Assembly: GCA_963813975.1 (NCBI GenBank) | Contig: CAWFAP010000007.1 | Span: 806,001-870,000, forward strand | Length of the DNA stretch: 64,000 nt | Source: RYN-230 sp963813975 | GTDB lineage: Bacteria; Actinomycetota; Actinomycetes; Streptosporangiales; Streptosporangiaceae | Direction of reading: 5' to 3' | Part shown: in pieces, positions 15,731 to 24,314 of the stretch | How the letters are laid out: the number at the start of each line of letters is the position of its first letter | Numbering within the stretch: position 1 is the first letter of the stretch | The notes under the pieces: model-generated | What the model saw: only the letters and a program-made list of their open reading frames with translations | Database searches by the model: none | What the model was told of the DNA's origin: nothing | Translations under genes and position numbers: made by a program

Positions 15731-17506
15731 TTACGCCGCTGGTCCCCCGACGTCCGCGCGGGGCGTCCCCCCGGCCGGGCCAGCCTCGTCCGCCTGGTCG
15801 CCGTCGTCGGGCTGATCGTCCTGGGCCTCGGGCGCCAGCGGCAGCGTGATCCGGAACGTGGCGCCCTGTCCCGGCGCGGTCTTCAGCGCGACGGTGCCGT
15901 CGTGCGCCCCGACGAGCGCGGCCACGATGGCCAGGCCGAGGCCGGTGCCGCCGGCCGTCCTGGTCCGGGCCTGGTCCGCCCGGTAGAACCGCTCGAACAC
16001 GTGCTCCGCCTGGTCCGGCCGCAGGCCCTGGCCCTGGTCAGCGACCTCGAGCACGACGCTGGGCACCGGCTGGCGCGGGCCGGCCAGCAAGCGCACGGCG
16101 ACCGGGGTGCCTTCCGGGGTGTGGGTCAGCGCGTTGTTCATCAGGTTGCCGATGACCTGGCGGAGCCGGACCTCGTCGCCGAGGACCAGGAACGCGGCGC
16201 CCGACCCGATGTCGAGGGTGATGTCGCGGTCCGGGGCGATGATCCGGGCGTCCTGCACCGCGTCCGCGGCCAGCGTGAGCAGGTCCACCGGGCGGCGCTC
16301 GATCGGCCGCTGCTGGTCCAGCCGGGCCAGCAGCAGCATGTCCTCGACGAGCACGCCCATCCGGGCGGACTCCTGCTCAACCCGCTGCATGATCCGGTCC
16401 ATGTCGGCCCGGGTCAGCTGGCCGTCGCTGCCGAGCGCGTTGCCGGCCGTCCCGTGGCTGGCCAGCCCGGACCCGTTCGCCGGCGGCCCGGCGTCCGGCC
16501 CGGTGTCTTGGTGCCCGGTGTCTTGGCCGGCGGCCCCGTCGTCCTCCAGGCCGCCCCGCTGGCGGTAGTACTCCGCATATCCGCGCATCGCGGTAAGCGG
16601 GGTGCGCAGCTCATGGCTGGCGTCCGCCACGAACTGGCGCATCCGCTCCTCCGAGCGCCGCGCGGCCGCCTCGGACCGGGTCCGCGCGTCGAACGACGTC
16701 TCGATCTGGGCCAGCATGGTGTTAAGCGAGAGTCCCAGCTGGCCAACCTCGGTGTGCGGGTCCTGCTCCGGCACCCGGCGGGACAGGTCACCGGCCGCGA
16801 TGGCCCGGGCCGTCTTCTCGATGTCGGCCAGCGGGCGCAGGCTGGCCCGGACGACGGCGATGCCGACGATGGCCAGCGCCACCACGATGATCACGCTGAC
16901 CAGCAGGTCGATCTTGGCCAGCCAGCCGACCGTGTTGTCGATGTTGGCCAGGCTGGAGCCCACGACCAGGACGACTTTTTGCGGTCCGGTCGACTGGCCG
17001 GTGAAGTTGTTGGTCAGCCTGACGGTCATTTCCCTGGCGACGACTTGCCAGTCCCCGCTGCCCGAGGTGCCGCTGACCGTGGCCACCGAGGTGGAGTTCG
17101 CCTTGAGCCAGGCCGCGCTGATGGGCACGTTCGGGCCGGGCGGGACCTGGCCGGACTGGCCCATCGGGCCGAACGGCTGGATCACCTGCCCGTTCATGTT
17201 CAGCAGTTCCACCAGGAACGTGCCGTAGTAACCGAATTCGCTGGAGTTCAGGCCCCCGCCGCCCGGGGGGACATCGTTGCTCCGGCCTAGCTGAGACATC
17301 CGCTGGTTGTAGACGTTGGTGACCTGGGTGCCCAGCTGGCCCTGCAGATAGTTACTGAATACCGAGAGGGTGGCGACGCTGATGATGGTCAGCGCGATGA
17401 TCACCAGCGCGAGCAGCGCGGTGATCATCTTGATCCGCAGCGGGGTACGCCCAGACAGCCGCCCCAGGTTTCCCTGCCAGCGGCTCAGTCCCGACGTCGT
17501 CGTCAT
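15731..17506 (-). CDS. two-component sensor histidine kinase with an insert in the dimerisation domain
   Basis: 591 residues. TM1 is ~26–50, the extracellular sensor ~50–195, TM2 ~200–225, then HAMP (~225–280), HisKA with phospho-acceptor His298 in DASHELRTPLTAMRGY, and an HATPase domain (NALTHTPEGTPV, DQGQGLRPDQAEHVFERFYR, GTGLGLAIV). Between the two helices of the HisKA hairpin lies a ~50-residue Gly/Asp-rich insert with a repeated QDTG motif (residues ~322–370). The response-regulator gene lies 10 bp upstream on the same strand. Overall it resembles the mycobacterial TrcS/PhoR group, but the stimulus is unknown. Confidence 0.92.
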   Translation of the reverse strand: MTTTSGLSRWQGNLGRLSGRTPLRIKMITALLALVIIALTIISVATLSVFSNYLQGQLGTQVTNVYNQRMSQLGRSNDVPPGGGGLNSSEFGYYGTFLVELLNMNGQVIQPFGPMGQSGQVPPGPNVPISAAWLKANSTSVATVSGTSGSGDWQVVAREMTVRLTNNFTGQSTGPQKVVLVVGSSLANIDNTVGWLAKIDLLVSVIIVVALAIVGIAVVRASLRPLADIEKTARAIAAGDLSRRVPEQDPHTEVGQLGLSLNTMLAQIETSFDARTRSEAAARRSEERMRQFVADASHELRTPLTAMRGYAEYYRQRGGLEDDGAAGQDTGHQDTGPDAGPPANGSGLASHGTAGNALGSDGQLTRADMDRIMQRVEQESARMGVLVEDMLLLARLDQQRPIERRPVDLLTLAADAVQDARIIAPDRDITLDIGSGAAFLVLGDEVRLRQVIGNLMNNALTHTPEGTPVAVRLLAGPRQPVPSVVLEVADQGQGLRPDQAEHVFERFYRADQARTRTAGGTGLGLAIVAALVGAHDGTVALKTAPGQGATFRITLPLAPEAQDDQPDDGDQADEAGPAGGTPRADVGGPAA

Positions 17507-17516
17507 ACCCGGTCAG

Positions 17517-18248
17517 CTAGGAGGACGGCAGGCGCAGCACGTATCCGACCCCGCGCAGCGTGTGGATGAGCCGGGGCTCGGTGGTGTTGACCTTGCGGCG
17601 CAGCACCGACACGTACGACTCGACGATCCCGGTGTCGCCCCGGAAGTCGTAGTCCCACACGTGGTCGAGGATCTGCATCTTGGATAGCACCCGGTTGGAG
17701 TTGCTCATGAAGTAGCGCAGCAGCTTGAACTCGGTCGGGGAAAGCTGGACGTGCTGCCCGGCCCGCCACACCTCGTGGCTTTCCTCGTCCAGTTCCAGGT
17801 CGGCGAACTTCAGCCGGGGGGTGGGCTCGGCCCCGTCCCCGTTGGTCCGGCGGAGCACCGCGCGGATCCGCGCGATGACCTCTTCCAGGCTAAACGGCTT
17901 GGTGACGTAGTCGTCCCCGCCCAGGGTGAGGCCGCGGACCTTGTCCTCCATGGCGTCCCGGGCAGTCAGGAAGACGACCGGGATCCGGGCACCGCCGCCG
18001 CGCAGGCGGCGGACCACGTCAAACCCGTCCATGTCGGGCAGCATCACGTCGAGCACGATGAGGTCGGGCCGGTGCCGCTGCGCGGCCTGGACCGCCTCGG
18101 TACCGCCGGTCGCGGTGAGCACATCGAATCCGGCGTAGCGAAGGCTGGCGGACAGCAGCTCAAGGATGTTGGGCTCGTCCTCGACAACGAGAAGCCTGGC
18201 AGCCGGCTGTGCCCGCCCATTAATCGACGGCATGGTCATGACCTGCAT
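17517..18248 (-). CDS. OmpR/PhoB-family response regulator
   Basis: 243 residues. The receiver domain (18–135) has acidic pocket residues in VVEDEPNI, phospho-acceptor Asp67 (LIVLDVMLP), Thr/Ser in FLTARDA and Lys in YVTKPFSLEE. The winged-helix effector domain (150–243) ends LIHTLRGVGYVLR. The sequence is strongly PhoP/TcrA-like. Starts at 18248, 18239 and 18233 are all in frame, and the ribosome site does not decide between them. It is the first gene of the regulator–kinase pair, so autoregulation from the 18.25-kb promoter is likely. Confidence 0.93.
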   Translation of the reverse strand: MQVMTMPSINGRAQPAARLLVVEDEPNILELLSASLRYAGFDVLTATGGTEAVQAAQRHRPDLIVLDVMLPDMDGFDVVRRLRGGGARIPVVFLTARDAMEDKVRGLTLGGDDYVTKPFSLEEVIARIRAVLRRTNGDGAEPTPRLKFADLELDEESHEVWRAGQHVQLSPTEFKLLRYFMSNSNRVLSKMQILDHVWDYDFRGDTGIVESYVSVLRRKVNTTEPRLIHTLRGVGYVLRLPSS

Positions 18249-18390
18249 TGTCCGAGCCGAACCTGAGTATTTCCTGAAGGTGTCCTGGGGCTGGCCTGAT
18301 GATCAGGCGAAACCCGGCCATGCCTGGCCCGGCGGCCGGCCGACGGGCCCGCCGGTCTTGCTTCCCAGGGCCTGGCCCACGGGCCGGACC

Positions 18391-18618
18391 TCAGGTCACG
18401 TCGCGGTCGCCCCAGCGGGTGATGGCCGCGGCGCGGGACTGCGTCCCCAGCTTGGCGTAGATGCGGTTCACGTGGTTCTTCACGGTCTTCTCGGCGAGCA
18501 CCAGCTGGGCCGCGATCTCGCGGTTGGAGTGGCCTTCCGCGATGAGCGTCATGATCTCGGCTTCGCGCAGGGACAGGCCGAGCGGGCGGGCCATGCTGGG
18601 GATGCTGCCGGTCCTCAT
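18391..18618 (-). CDS. stand-alone LuxR-type helix-turn-helix protein
   Basis: Only 75 residues. The start at 18618 follows GGAGG at good spacing. Nearly the entire chain is a GerE/LuxR DNA-binding domain (LSLREAEIMTLIAEGHSNREI … LVLAEKTVKNHVNRIYAKLG). There is no receiver or ligand domain. Such single-domain regulators act constitutively, through dimerisation, or by competing with full-length NarL-type regulators. It lies upstream of the two-component genes on the same strand, 142 bp from the regulator. Confidence 0.82.
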   Translation of the reverse strand: MRTGSIPSMARPLGLSLREAEIMTLIAEGHSNREIAAQLVLAEKTVKNHVNRIYAKLGTQSRAAAITRWGDRDVT

Positions 18619-18785
18619 AGAACCTCCGGGCCACGTCGACCAGCGGTACGGGATGCGACGCATGGTATGGAGGTGGCCAGGTGCAGCGCAAGAGCCCGCC
18701 ATGGCACAACTTGCACACGATTGTTCCGCACCGTGGTGCGCTGGCCGAACCGGCAGGCTAACGCCCGCCCGGCCGTGCGGACCGG

Positions 18786-20054
18786 TCAGCCGACCTTCGA
18801 GCCGGTGATCAGGCTCTTGGGCACCGGCTGGCCGTTCTTCATCGCGTTGAACATGCGCAGCGCCTTGGCGTGATCCCAGACCAGCACGTCACCGACGGCC
18901 AGCGTCTGAGAGCCGCCGATGGGCACCGTGGTGGTCTCCGGGTGGCGCAGCGCGAACGCGACCTGGACGAGCTGGTACAGCTGAGTGCCCTTGTCCACGG
19001 TGAGCGCACCCGTCGCGCCGAACGCGGCGGGCACGGTCGCGAACGGGTTGACCAGCGTCCCGGGGCTGGTCATCTTGCTCAGCAGCGCCTTGATGAACGC
19101 CCGCTGGTTCTGCTCCCGCTGCAGGTCCTGGGTGGCGAACAGGTGCCGGGTCCGGACGAAGCCCAGGGCCTGCGCCCCGCTCAGGTTCTGGCACCCCTTC
19201 TTCAGGTGCAGGCCGGCCGCCGGGTCGTTCAGGTTCTGGGGGATGCACATGCGCACCCCGCCGACCGCGTTCACCACGTTGACCAGGCCGCCGAAGCCGA
19301 TCCCCATGTAGTGGTCGATCCGCAGCCCGGTGGCGTCCTGGACGGTCTTGGCCAGCAGCTTGGGGCCGCCGAAGGAGTAGGCGGCGTTCAGCTTGTTCAT
19401 GCCGAACCCGGGGATGGGGACATAGGAGTCGCGGGGCAGGCTGACCAGCACGGACGGGCCGCTGGACGGGATGTGCAGCAGCAGGACCGTGTCCGAGCGG
19501 TGCCCGCCGATGCCCCGCCCGGTGGCCAGCTGGCGTTCCTGCTTGCGGGTCAGCCCCTGGCGGCTGTCCGACCCCGTGATGAGCCAGTTCGTCCCGGCCG
19601 AGGCGGCCGGCCGGCCGGCGTAGTCGACCAGCGCGTTGGTCCGGGTCAGCTTGGAGTTGAGGTAGAAGTACATGACGCCGGTGATGACCAGGAGGACCAC
19701 GACGACCAGGGCGATGATGGCCAGGATCCGGCGCGGGCGCAGCCACCGCCGCCCCCGTCCGGACGAGCCCCGTCCGGAGTAGCCGTTGCCTGATCCCTGC
19801 GGGCCGCCACCCTGGTACTGCGGCGCGGGCCGGGCGCTGCGCCCACCGCGCGCCGGGGGCTGCTCGGGCCAGGCGCCGGCGTTCCGGTACCCGGTCCCGC
19901 CGGGCGGCTGGCCGCCGGATTCCCATGCGGAGCCCCGGTTCCCGCCGCCGAACACGCTCTCGGCCGGCTCACCGGGGCCCGGGTACCCGGAGCCGCCCCG
20001 CCCGGATGACCGCGGCGCGGGATCGCGGAACCAGTCGTCTGACCTGTCGCTCAC
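18786..20054 (-). CDS. LytR-CpsA-Psr family cell-wall glycopolymer ligase
   Basis: 422 residues from the GTG at 20054, which has GGGAGGG upstream. An unusual ~110-residue Gly/Pro/Arg-rich cytoplasmic segment precedes one membrane helix (ILAIIALVVVVLLVITGVMY). The extracellular LCP domain (~150–350) has the pyrophosphate-binding Arg and Asp residues in GSDSRQG, RSDTVLLLH, SLPRDSYVPIPG and FVRTRH. LCP proteins transfer glycopolymers from lipid carriers to peptidoglycan; in mycolate-type actinomycetes this is arabinogalactan, elsewhere teichoic acids. The start overlaps the methyltransferase stop as GTGA. Confidence 0.92.
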   Translation of the reverse strand: MSDRSDDWFRDPAPRSSGRGGSGYPGPGEPAESVFGGGNRGSAWESGGQPPGGTGYRNAGAWPEQPPARGGRSARPAPQYQGGGPQGSGNGYSGRGSSGRGRRWLRPRRILAIIALVVVVLLVITGVMYFYLNSKLTRTNALVDYAGRPAASAGTNWLITGSDSRQGLTRKQERQLATGRGIGGHRSDTVLLLHIPSSGPSVLVSLPRDSYVPIPGFGMNKLNAAYSFGGPKLLAKTVQDATGLRIDHYMGIGFGGLVNVVNAVGGVRMCIPQNLNDPAAGLHLKKGCQNLSGAQALGFVRTRHLFATQDLQREQNQRAFIKALLSKMTSPGTLVNPFATVPAAFGATGALTVDKGTQLYQLVQVAFALRHPETTTVPIGGSQTLAVGDVLVWDHAKALRMFNAMKNGQPVPKSLITGSKVG

Positions 20055-20878
20055 GCGGAACCCTCCCACCAGATCGTCACCACTGACCGCCCGGAGGTGC
20101 CCAGATCGGGAGGCAGGCCGAGGTGCCCCGCCTCGCGGAGCGCCGCTTCCACGTCGCTGGCGCGCTCGGGTGGCAGGCATAGCCGGCGCCTGGTGGTCTC
20201 CACCAGTTCACTCCCTGTCGCATAATCGGCCTGAGCCGGACGATTCCATTCAGTGTGCCCTGCCTGCAGGCCCATCGCGGCCAGGATGGCGAGGACGTCG
20301 GTGGCGGTCGGCCCTTCGGGCCGTTCGACACCGTGGAAGAGCAGCCACAACGGGTTGAGGGACATCAGCGGATGCGCGGCGGTGAGTTCCACGACCACCT
20401 GCCGGCGGGAGTGCCCGGTGAGCGCCTCGATAAACGGGGCCAGGTCCGGCACGTTGTACAGCACGTGATGGCAGGTGACCAGGTCGGCGGGACCGGCCTG
20501 ATCGGCCACGTCCGGCCAGCGGCCGTGCAGCAGCCGCGGTTCCAGGCCGGCCTCACGGGCCCGGCCGTCCAGCCGGGCGAGCATGCCCTCATCGGCGTCC
20601 ACCGCGGTCAGCGCGGTGGTCCGGGTGGCCAGCGGCAGGCAGGCCGCACCGACCCCGGCGCCCACGTCGAGCACGCTGCCGGGCGGGTCGAGCAGGGCCC
20701 ATTCGCGGTCGTAGGAGTCCCCGGCCGGCTCGCGGCTCAGCCGGTCCGCGCGGCGGGCGAACACGTCCCGGGACAGCACCCAAGGCGACTCGGCCACGGC
20801 GGAGGTGATGTGGTCGGGAACGGCCCAGGCGGCCAGGTCGTCCCGCCACTGGCGGAGCAGGCCGCTCAGCGACGGCAT
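20051..20878 (-). CDS. class I SAM-dependent methyltransferase
   Basis: 275 residues with GAAGGAGG upstream. The SAM-binding glycine motif is LDVGAGVGAACLPLA (residues ~68–82) and the acidic loop is AVDADEGML. The N-terminal ~50 residues and the C-terminal HTEWNRPAQADY region give no substrate clue. It is coupled to the LCP ligase by a 4-nt overlap, so a role in cell-envelope biosynthesis is possible but unproven. Confidence 0.85.
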   Translation of the reverse strand: MPSLSGLLRQWRDDLAAWAVPDHITSAVAESPWVLSRDVFARRADRLSREPAGDSYDREWALLDPPGSVLDVGAGVGAACLPLATRTTALTAVDADEGMLARLDGRAREAGLEPRLLHGRWPDVADQAGPADLVTCHHVLYNVPDLAPFIEALTGHSRRQVVVELTAAHPLMSLNPLWLLFHGVERPEGPTATDVLAILAAMGLQAGHTEWNRPAQADYATGSELVETTRRRLCLPPERASDVEAALREAGHLGLPPDLGTSGRSVVTIWWEGSA

Positions 20879-21118
20879 GCGAGACCTCCTTCACCGCTTC
20901 GCACGGTCTCCCGCGCTACCCAGAACTCTTGCCGGGTCCGGGGGCCGAAGTCCACCGGGGACGGGGGAACGCCAGAAACCTGGCAATTTTTGTTTCTCAT
21001 GGCCGTTCCCTATCCGCGCGGTGACGGCCATCGGCGGGCGCGCCAGCTCGTGGTCACCGGGCAGTCAGAAGGCCCGGCCGCTCTCGCGGCCGGACCCTCT
21101 CACCTGCTACTTCCATGG

Positions 21119-21193
21119 GGTGAGCGATGGGATTCGAACCCACGACATCCAGGACCACAACCTGGCGCTCTAACCAACTGAGCTACGCCCACC
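21119..21193 (-). tRNA. tRNA-His (anticodon GTG)
   Basis: The reverse strand folds with acceptor GTGGGCG pairing CGCTCAC, plus the extra G at position −1 opposite C73, which marks tRNA-His. The anticodon stem-loop is CCAGG–TTGTGGT–CCTGG with GTG at 21156–21158; the T-loop is TTCGAAT. CCA follows directly in the genome (21116–21118). It sits downstream of orn, a common actinobacterial arrangement. Confidence 0.95.
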
Positions 21194-21254
21194 ATCGCCT
21201 ACGGCTGCATGAAGCATAGCGGCGTTGGGGAAGAACTCTGAACCAGATACCGGA

Positions 21255-21917
21255 CTAGCTGGCCGACCGGCCGGCGTCCGGGGCGCCCGCACCGTCCCCG
21301 TCCGGGGCGGCGCGGCCCGCCGGGGCCACGCCGTAGTGGCTGGCGATTTCCCGCGCCGTGGACGAGTCCGGGCCCGGTTGCGGCACGAAGATTACCTCGC
21401 GGTAATAGCGCAGCTCCTGGATGCTCTCCCGGATGTCGGCCAGCGCCCGGTGCCCGCCGTGCTTGGGCGGGCTGGCGAAGTACGCCCGTGGGTACCAGCG
21501 GCGGGCGAGTTCCTTGATGCTCGACACGTCCACCATCCGGTAGTGCAGGAAGGCGTCCAGCTCGGGCATGTCGCGGGCCAGGAAAGCCCGGTCGGTGGCG
21601 ATGGAGTTGCCGCACAGCGGCACCTTCCGCGCGTCCGGGATGTGGCTGCGCACGTAGCGCAGCACCTGCTCCTGGGCCTCGGCCAGGGTGACGCCGGACC
21701 CGAGCTCGTTGATCAGGCCGGAGGTGGTATGCATGTCTCGGACGACGGGCAGCATCCCGTCCACCGCCTCGGCCGGGGGTTTGATGACAAGATCCACCCC
21801 CTCGTCGAGCACCGTAAGGTTACCGTCCGTAACCAGGCAGGCGATTTCGATCAGGGCGTCGCGGGCGAGGTCAAGCCCGGTCATCTCGCAGTCGATCCAG
21901 ACGAGCCGGTCAGTCAT
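21255..21917 (-). CDS. orn: oligoribonuclease (DEDDh 3'-5' exoribonuclease)
   Basis: 220 residues. The DEDDh residues are in WIDCEMTGLD (Asp, Glu), CGNSIATDRAFL (Asp) and HRALADIRESI (His, Asp). The fold covers ~1–185; a ~30-residue Ala/Gly/Asp tail follows. Orn degrades 2–5-nt RNAs, including pGpG from cyclic-di-GMP turnover. The stop of the PNPOx-fold gene lies 9 nt upstream, so the two are probably co-transcribed. Confidence 0.95.
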   Translation of the reverse strand: MTDRLVWIDCEMTGLDLARDALIEIACLVTDGNLTVLDEGVDLVIKPPAEAVDGMLPVVRDMHTTSGLINELGSGVTLAEAQEQVLRYVRSHIPDARKVPLCGNSIATDRAFLARDMPELDAFLHYRMVDVSSIKELARRWYPRAYFASPPKHGGHRALADIRESIQELRYYREVIFVPQPGPDSSTAREIASHYGVAPAGRAAPDGDGAGAPDAGRSAS

Positions 21918-21926
21918 CCCCCAAGA

Positions 21927-22715
21927 CTAGAGCCTCCGCGATGTTTCCTCGCCCAGGTCCCCCACCAGGTCAGCGCCGTGGGGTTTACCCGCCAGCGCCC
22001 GGATGTGCTCGGGGACGCCGATGCCGGGGGCCAGCGTGGGGTCGGGCTGCTGCTCACCGAACGTGAGGGCCGCAGGCAGGACCCCTGCCCACACGTCCAG
22101 CCCGTAGTCCGATGGGTCGTCGGCCGCCGGTCCGCGGCGCACCTTGACCGACGCCTCGGTGAGCGGGACCTCGAGGACCGCCGTGGCGGCCAGTTCCTTG
22201 CGGGACGGCGGCCGCGCGGCCGCCCACCGGCCCGGCACCAGTTGCTCGGTGATGATCCGCAGCCCGCTCATCCGCTCGTTGTCGTCCAGGAGCAGCCGGG
22301 CCGTCCCGAAGACCACCGCGCACCGGTAGTTCATCGAGTGGCTGAACACCGCCCGGGCGCAGACGATCCCGTCGAGGTGCGTGACCGTGACGCAGACCTC
22401 CTGGCCGTCGGCGGCCAGCAGGCTCCGGTTGCCCGATGAGCCGTGCAGGTACACCCGGTCGCCCTCGCGGCCGTACGCGGTCGGCAGCACGACGGGGACG
22501 CCGTCGATGGTCACGCCCAGATGGCAGATCAGACCCGCGTCGAGCACCGCATACAGATCACCGCGGTCGGCCCGGCCGCGCTCCTTGTGCCGGTGCAGGG
22601 CGGTCCGAGGGGTCGCGGACAGGCCCGTGGTGGATGGCCCGGTGGTGGATGGCCCGGTGGTGGATGGCCCGGTGGTGGATGGCCCGGTGGTGGATGGCGG
22701 AGTCCCAGTGCTCAT
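21927..22715 (-). CDS. pyridoxamine 5'-phosphate oxidase-fold flavoprotein
   Basis: 262 residues. Residues 7–31 are five copies of a PSTTG-type pentapeptide, encoded by a minisatellite. The split-barrel domain follows (VLDAGLICHLGVTIDGVPVVLPTAYG, VYLHGSSGNRSL, VCVTVTHLDGIVCARA), the FMN-binding pattern of the PNPOx-like superfamily. The C-terminal ~70 residues carry EVPLTEASVKVRRGP. Redox substrate unknown. It is divergently transcribed from a MocR regulator that uses PLP, with a dyad between them, so regulation by vitamin B6 status is plausible. Confidence 0.85.
   Translation of the reverse strand: MSTGTPPSTTGPSTTGPSTTGPSTTGPSTTGLSATPRTALHRHKERGRADRGDLYAVLDAGLICHLGVTIDGVPVVLPTAYGREGDRVYLHGSSGNRSLLAADGQEVCVTVTHLDGIVCARAVFSHSMNYRCAVVFGTARLLLDDNERMSGLRIITEQLVPGRWAAARPPSRKELAATAVLEVPLTEASVKVRRGPAADDPSDYGLDVWAGVLPAALTFGEQQPDPTLAPGIGVPEHIRALAGKPHGADLVGDLGEETSRRL
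22623..22696. repeat. 15-bp minisatellite, about five copies
   Basis: The unit ggcccggtggtggat is repeated perfectly four times; the first copy is 1 nt shorter and the last diverges. It lies inside the PNPOx-fold gene and encodes the repeated Pro-Ser-Thr-Thr-Gly near its N-terminus. Such arrays change copy number by slippage without frameshift. Confidence 0.9.
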
Positions 22716-22735
22716 GCTCGACTACGCTACCGACC

Positions 22736-22761
22736 AAGTGGACTGTTGACTGTAGCCACTT
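22736..22761. promoter_or_regulatory. AAGTGG–N14–CCACTT dyad with internal GACTGT direct repeat (probable MocR operator)
   Basis: The dyad lies between the PNPOx-fold gene (start 22715, leftward) and the MocR gene (start 22776, rightward). Within the spacer, gactgt occurs twice, 8 bp apart. MocR/PdxR regulators bind inverted or direct repeats in the intergenic region shared with their target, so this is the likely operator for both genes. Confidence 0.6.
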
Positions 22762-22775
22762 CACCGGAAGATCTG

Positions 22776-24314
22776 ATGACCACTTTTCCCGACCGAACGC
22801 GCCCGGCCCCGCGGCAGGCGTTCGCACGGCAGTTCTCCCCCCGCCTGGCCGTGGAACTAACGGTGGGGGCGGACCGGCACGCGCCGCTGCCGCTCACCGG
22901 GCAGATCGCCGCCCAGCTGCGTGAGGCCCTCGCGGACGGCCGGCTGGCGGCCGGTGAGCGGCTGCCGTCCAGCCGCGCGCTGGCCGCGGCTCTCGGGGTC
23001 AGCCGGACCGTGGTGACCGCGGCCTACACCCAGCTGTTTGCCGAGGGCTGGCTGGAGGGACGGCACGGCTCGGGAACCTACGTGGCGCCGGGCACCGCCG
23101 GGCCGCTGGCCGGCGGCGCTGGCCCGGTCCTGGGGGCGGCCGGCCCCAGGACCAGCCCGCCGACGGCCGTGCCCCCGGGCCCGGGCCGGCGGCCGGTGCC
23201 TCCCCGGGCCGCCCCACTCCCCCCGGCCGGCGGCGCCGCGGTCAACCTGAGGCCGGGCATGCCGTGGGCGGCCGGCATCGACCCGGCGGCCTGGCGACGG
23301 GCCTGGCGTCATGCGGGCAGCGAGCCGGTACCCGCCCAGCCTGATCCCCGCGGCCGCGGCGCCCTGCGCGAAGCTCTCACCGGCTATCTGCGGCGCAGCC
23401 GCGGCGTGTGCGCCACGGCGGACCAGATCCTGGTCACCCGGGGCGTATCGGCCGGCCTCGGCCTGGTGGCCTCGGCCCTGCTCCGGCCGGGTGACCGGGT
23501 CGGTGTGGAAGAGCCCGGCTACCAGGCGGCCCGGGCGGTGTTCGCCTCCCGCGGCGCGCGGGTGGTGCCGTGCCGGGTGGACCGGGACGGCCTGGTGGTG
23601 GAGGAGCTCCCGGACGACCTCCGGCTCGTCTACACCACGCCTGCGCACCAGTACCCGCTGGGAGGCCGCCTGCCGGTGCCACGCCGCCAGGCGCTGGCCG
23701 CCTGGGCCCGGGCCACCGGGGCCCTCATCGTCGAGGACGACTACGACGGCGAGTTCCGCTACGACGTCGCCCCCCTGCCCACCCTGTTCGGCCTCGACCC
23801 GGACGTCGTCATCTACCTCGGCACCACCAGTAAGACCCTCACCCCGGCGCTCGGCGCGGGCTGGCTGGTCGCCCGGCGGGACCTCATCCCGGTGCTTACC
23901 GAGGCCGCGGCGGACCTCGGTGAGCGCGTATCCGGGCCGGTCCAGCACGCCGTGACGGAGTTGCTGGCCAGCGGGGAACTGGAGCGGCACGTGCGGCGGA
24001 TGCGGCACGAGTACGCCCGCCGCCGCGCGGTCCTGGTGGCGGCCCTCAGCAGCAGGCTCACCGGCGACACGGCCGGCATGCATATGGTCCTCGAGCTACC
24101 ACCCGGCACGGCCGCGGCCCTCGCCGCCGCAGCCCGGGAACGCGGTGTCGAGGTGGCCACGCTGGACCGCTATTTCGCCGGGCCGCCTGCCCGCGAGGGC
24201 CTGGTGCTCGGCTACGGTGCGGCCGACCTGGCCGCGGTCAGCCGCGGCGGGAAGGTCCTCGCGGAGATCGTGGCCGCGCTGCCCGGGGCGCAGGGCGCCC
24301 GGGTCCCGCGCTGA
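22776..24314 (+). CDS. MocR-family regulator (GntR helix-turn-helix fused to aminotransferase-like domain)
   Basis: 512 residues from the ATG at 22776 (GGAAG upstream). The winged helix covers ~35–105 (LPLTGQIAAQLREALADGRL, LPSSRALAAALGVSRTVV, GSGTYVAPG). A long Pro/Gly-rich linker leads to the fold-type I aminotransferase domain (~170–510), with VEEPGYQ, DDYDGEF and the PLP Schiff-base Lys in TTSKTLTPALGAGW. MocR proteins use PLP as effector or cofactor without classic transaminase activity. The target is probably the divergent PNPOx-fold gene. Its 3' end overlaps a convergent gene by ~100 bp. Confidence 0.92.
   Translation: MTTFPDRTRPAPRQAFARQFSPRLAVELTVGADRHAPLPLTGQIAAQLREALADGRLAAGERLPSSRALAAALGVSRTVVTAAYTQLFAEGWLEGRHGSGTYVAPGTAGPLAGGAGPVLGAAGPRTSPPTAVPPGPGRRPVPPRAAPLPPAGGAAVNLRPGMPWAAGIDPAAWRRAWRHAGSEPVPAQPDPRGRGALREALTGYLRRSRGVCATADQILVTRGVSAGLGLVASALLRPGDRVGVEEPGYQAARAVFASRGARVVPCRVDRDGLVVEELPDDLRLVYTTPAHQYPLGGRLPVPRRQALAAWARATGALIVEDDYDGEFRYDVAPLPTLFGLDPDVVIYLGTTSKTLTPALGAGWLVARRDLIPVLTEAAADLGERVSGPVQHAVTELLASGELERHVRRMRHEYARRRAVLVAALSSRLTGDTAGMHMVLELPPGTAAALAAAARERGVEVATLDRYFAGPPAREGLVLGYGAADLAAVSRGGKVLAEIVAALPGAQGARVPR

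Noticed and set aside
22623..22696. CRISPR-like array suspected from regular repeats
   Set aside because: Units are 15 bp with no spacers and lie inside a coding gene; no cas genes are present.
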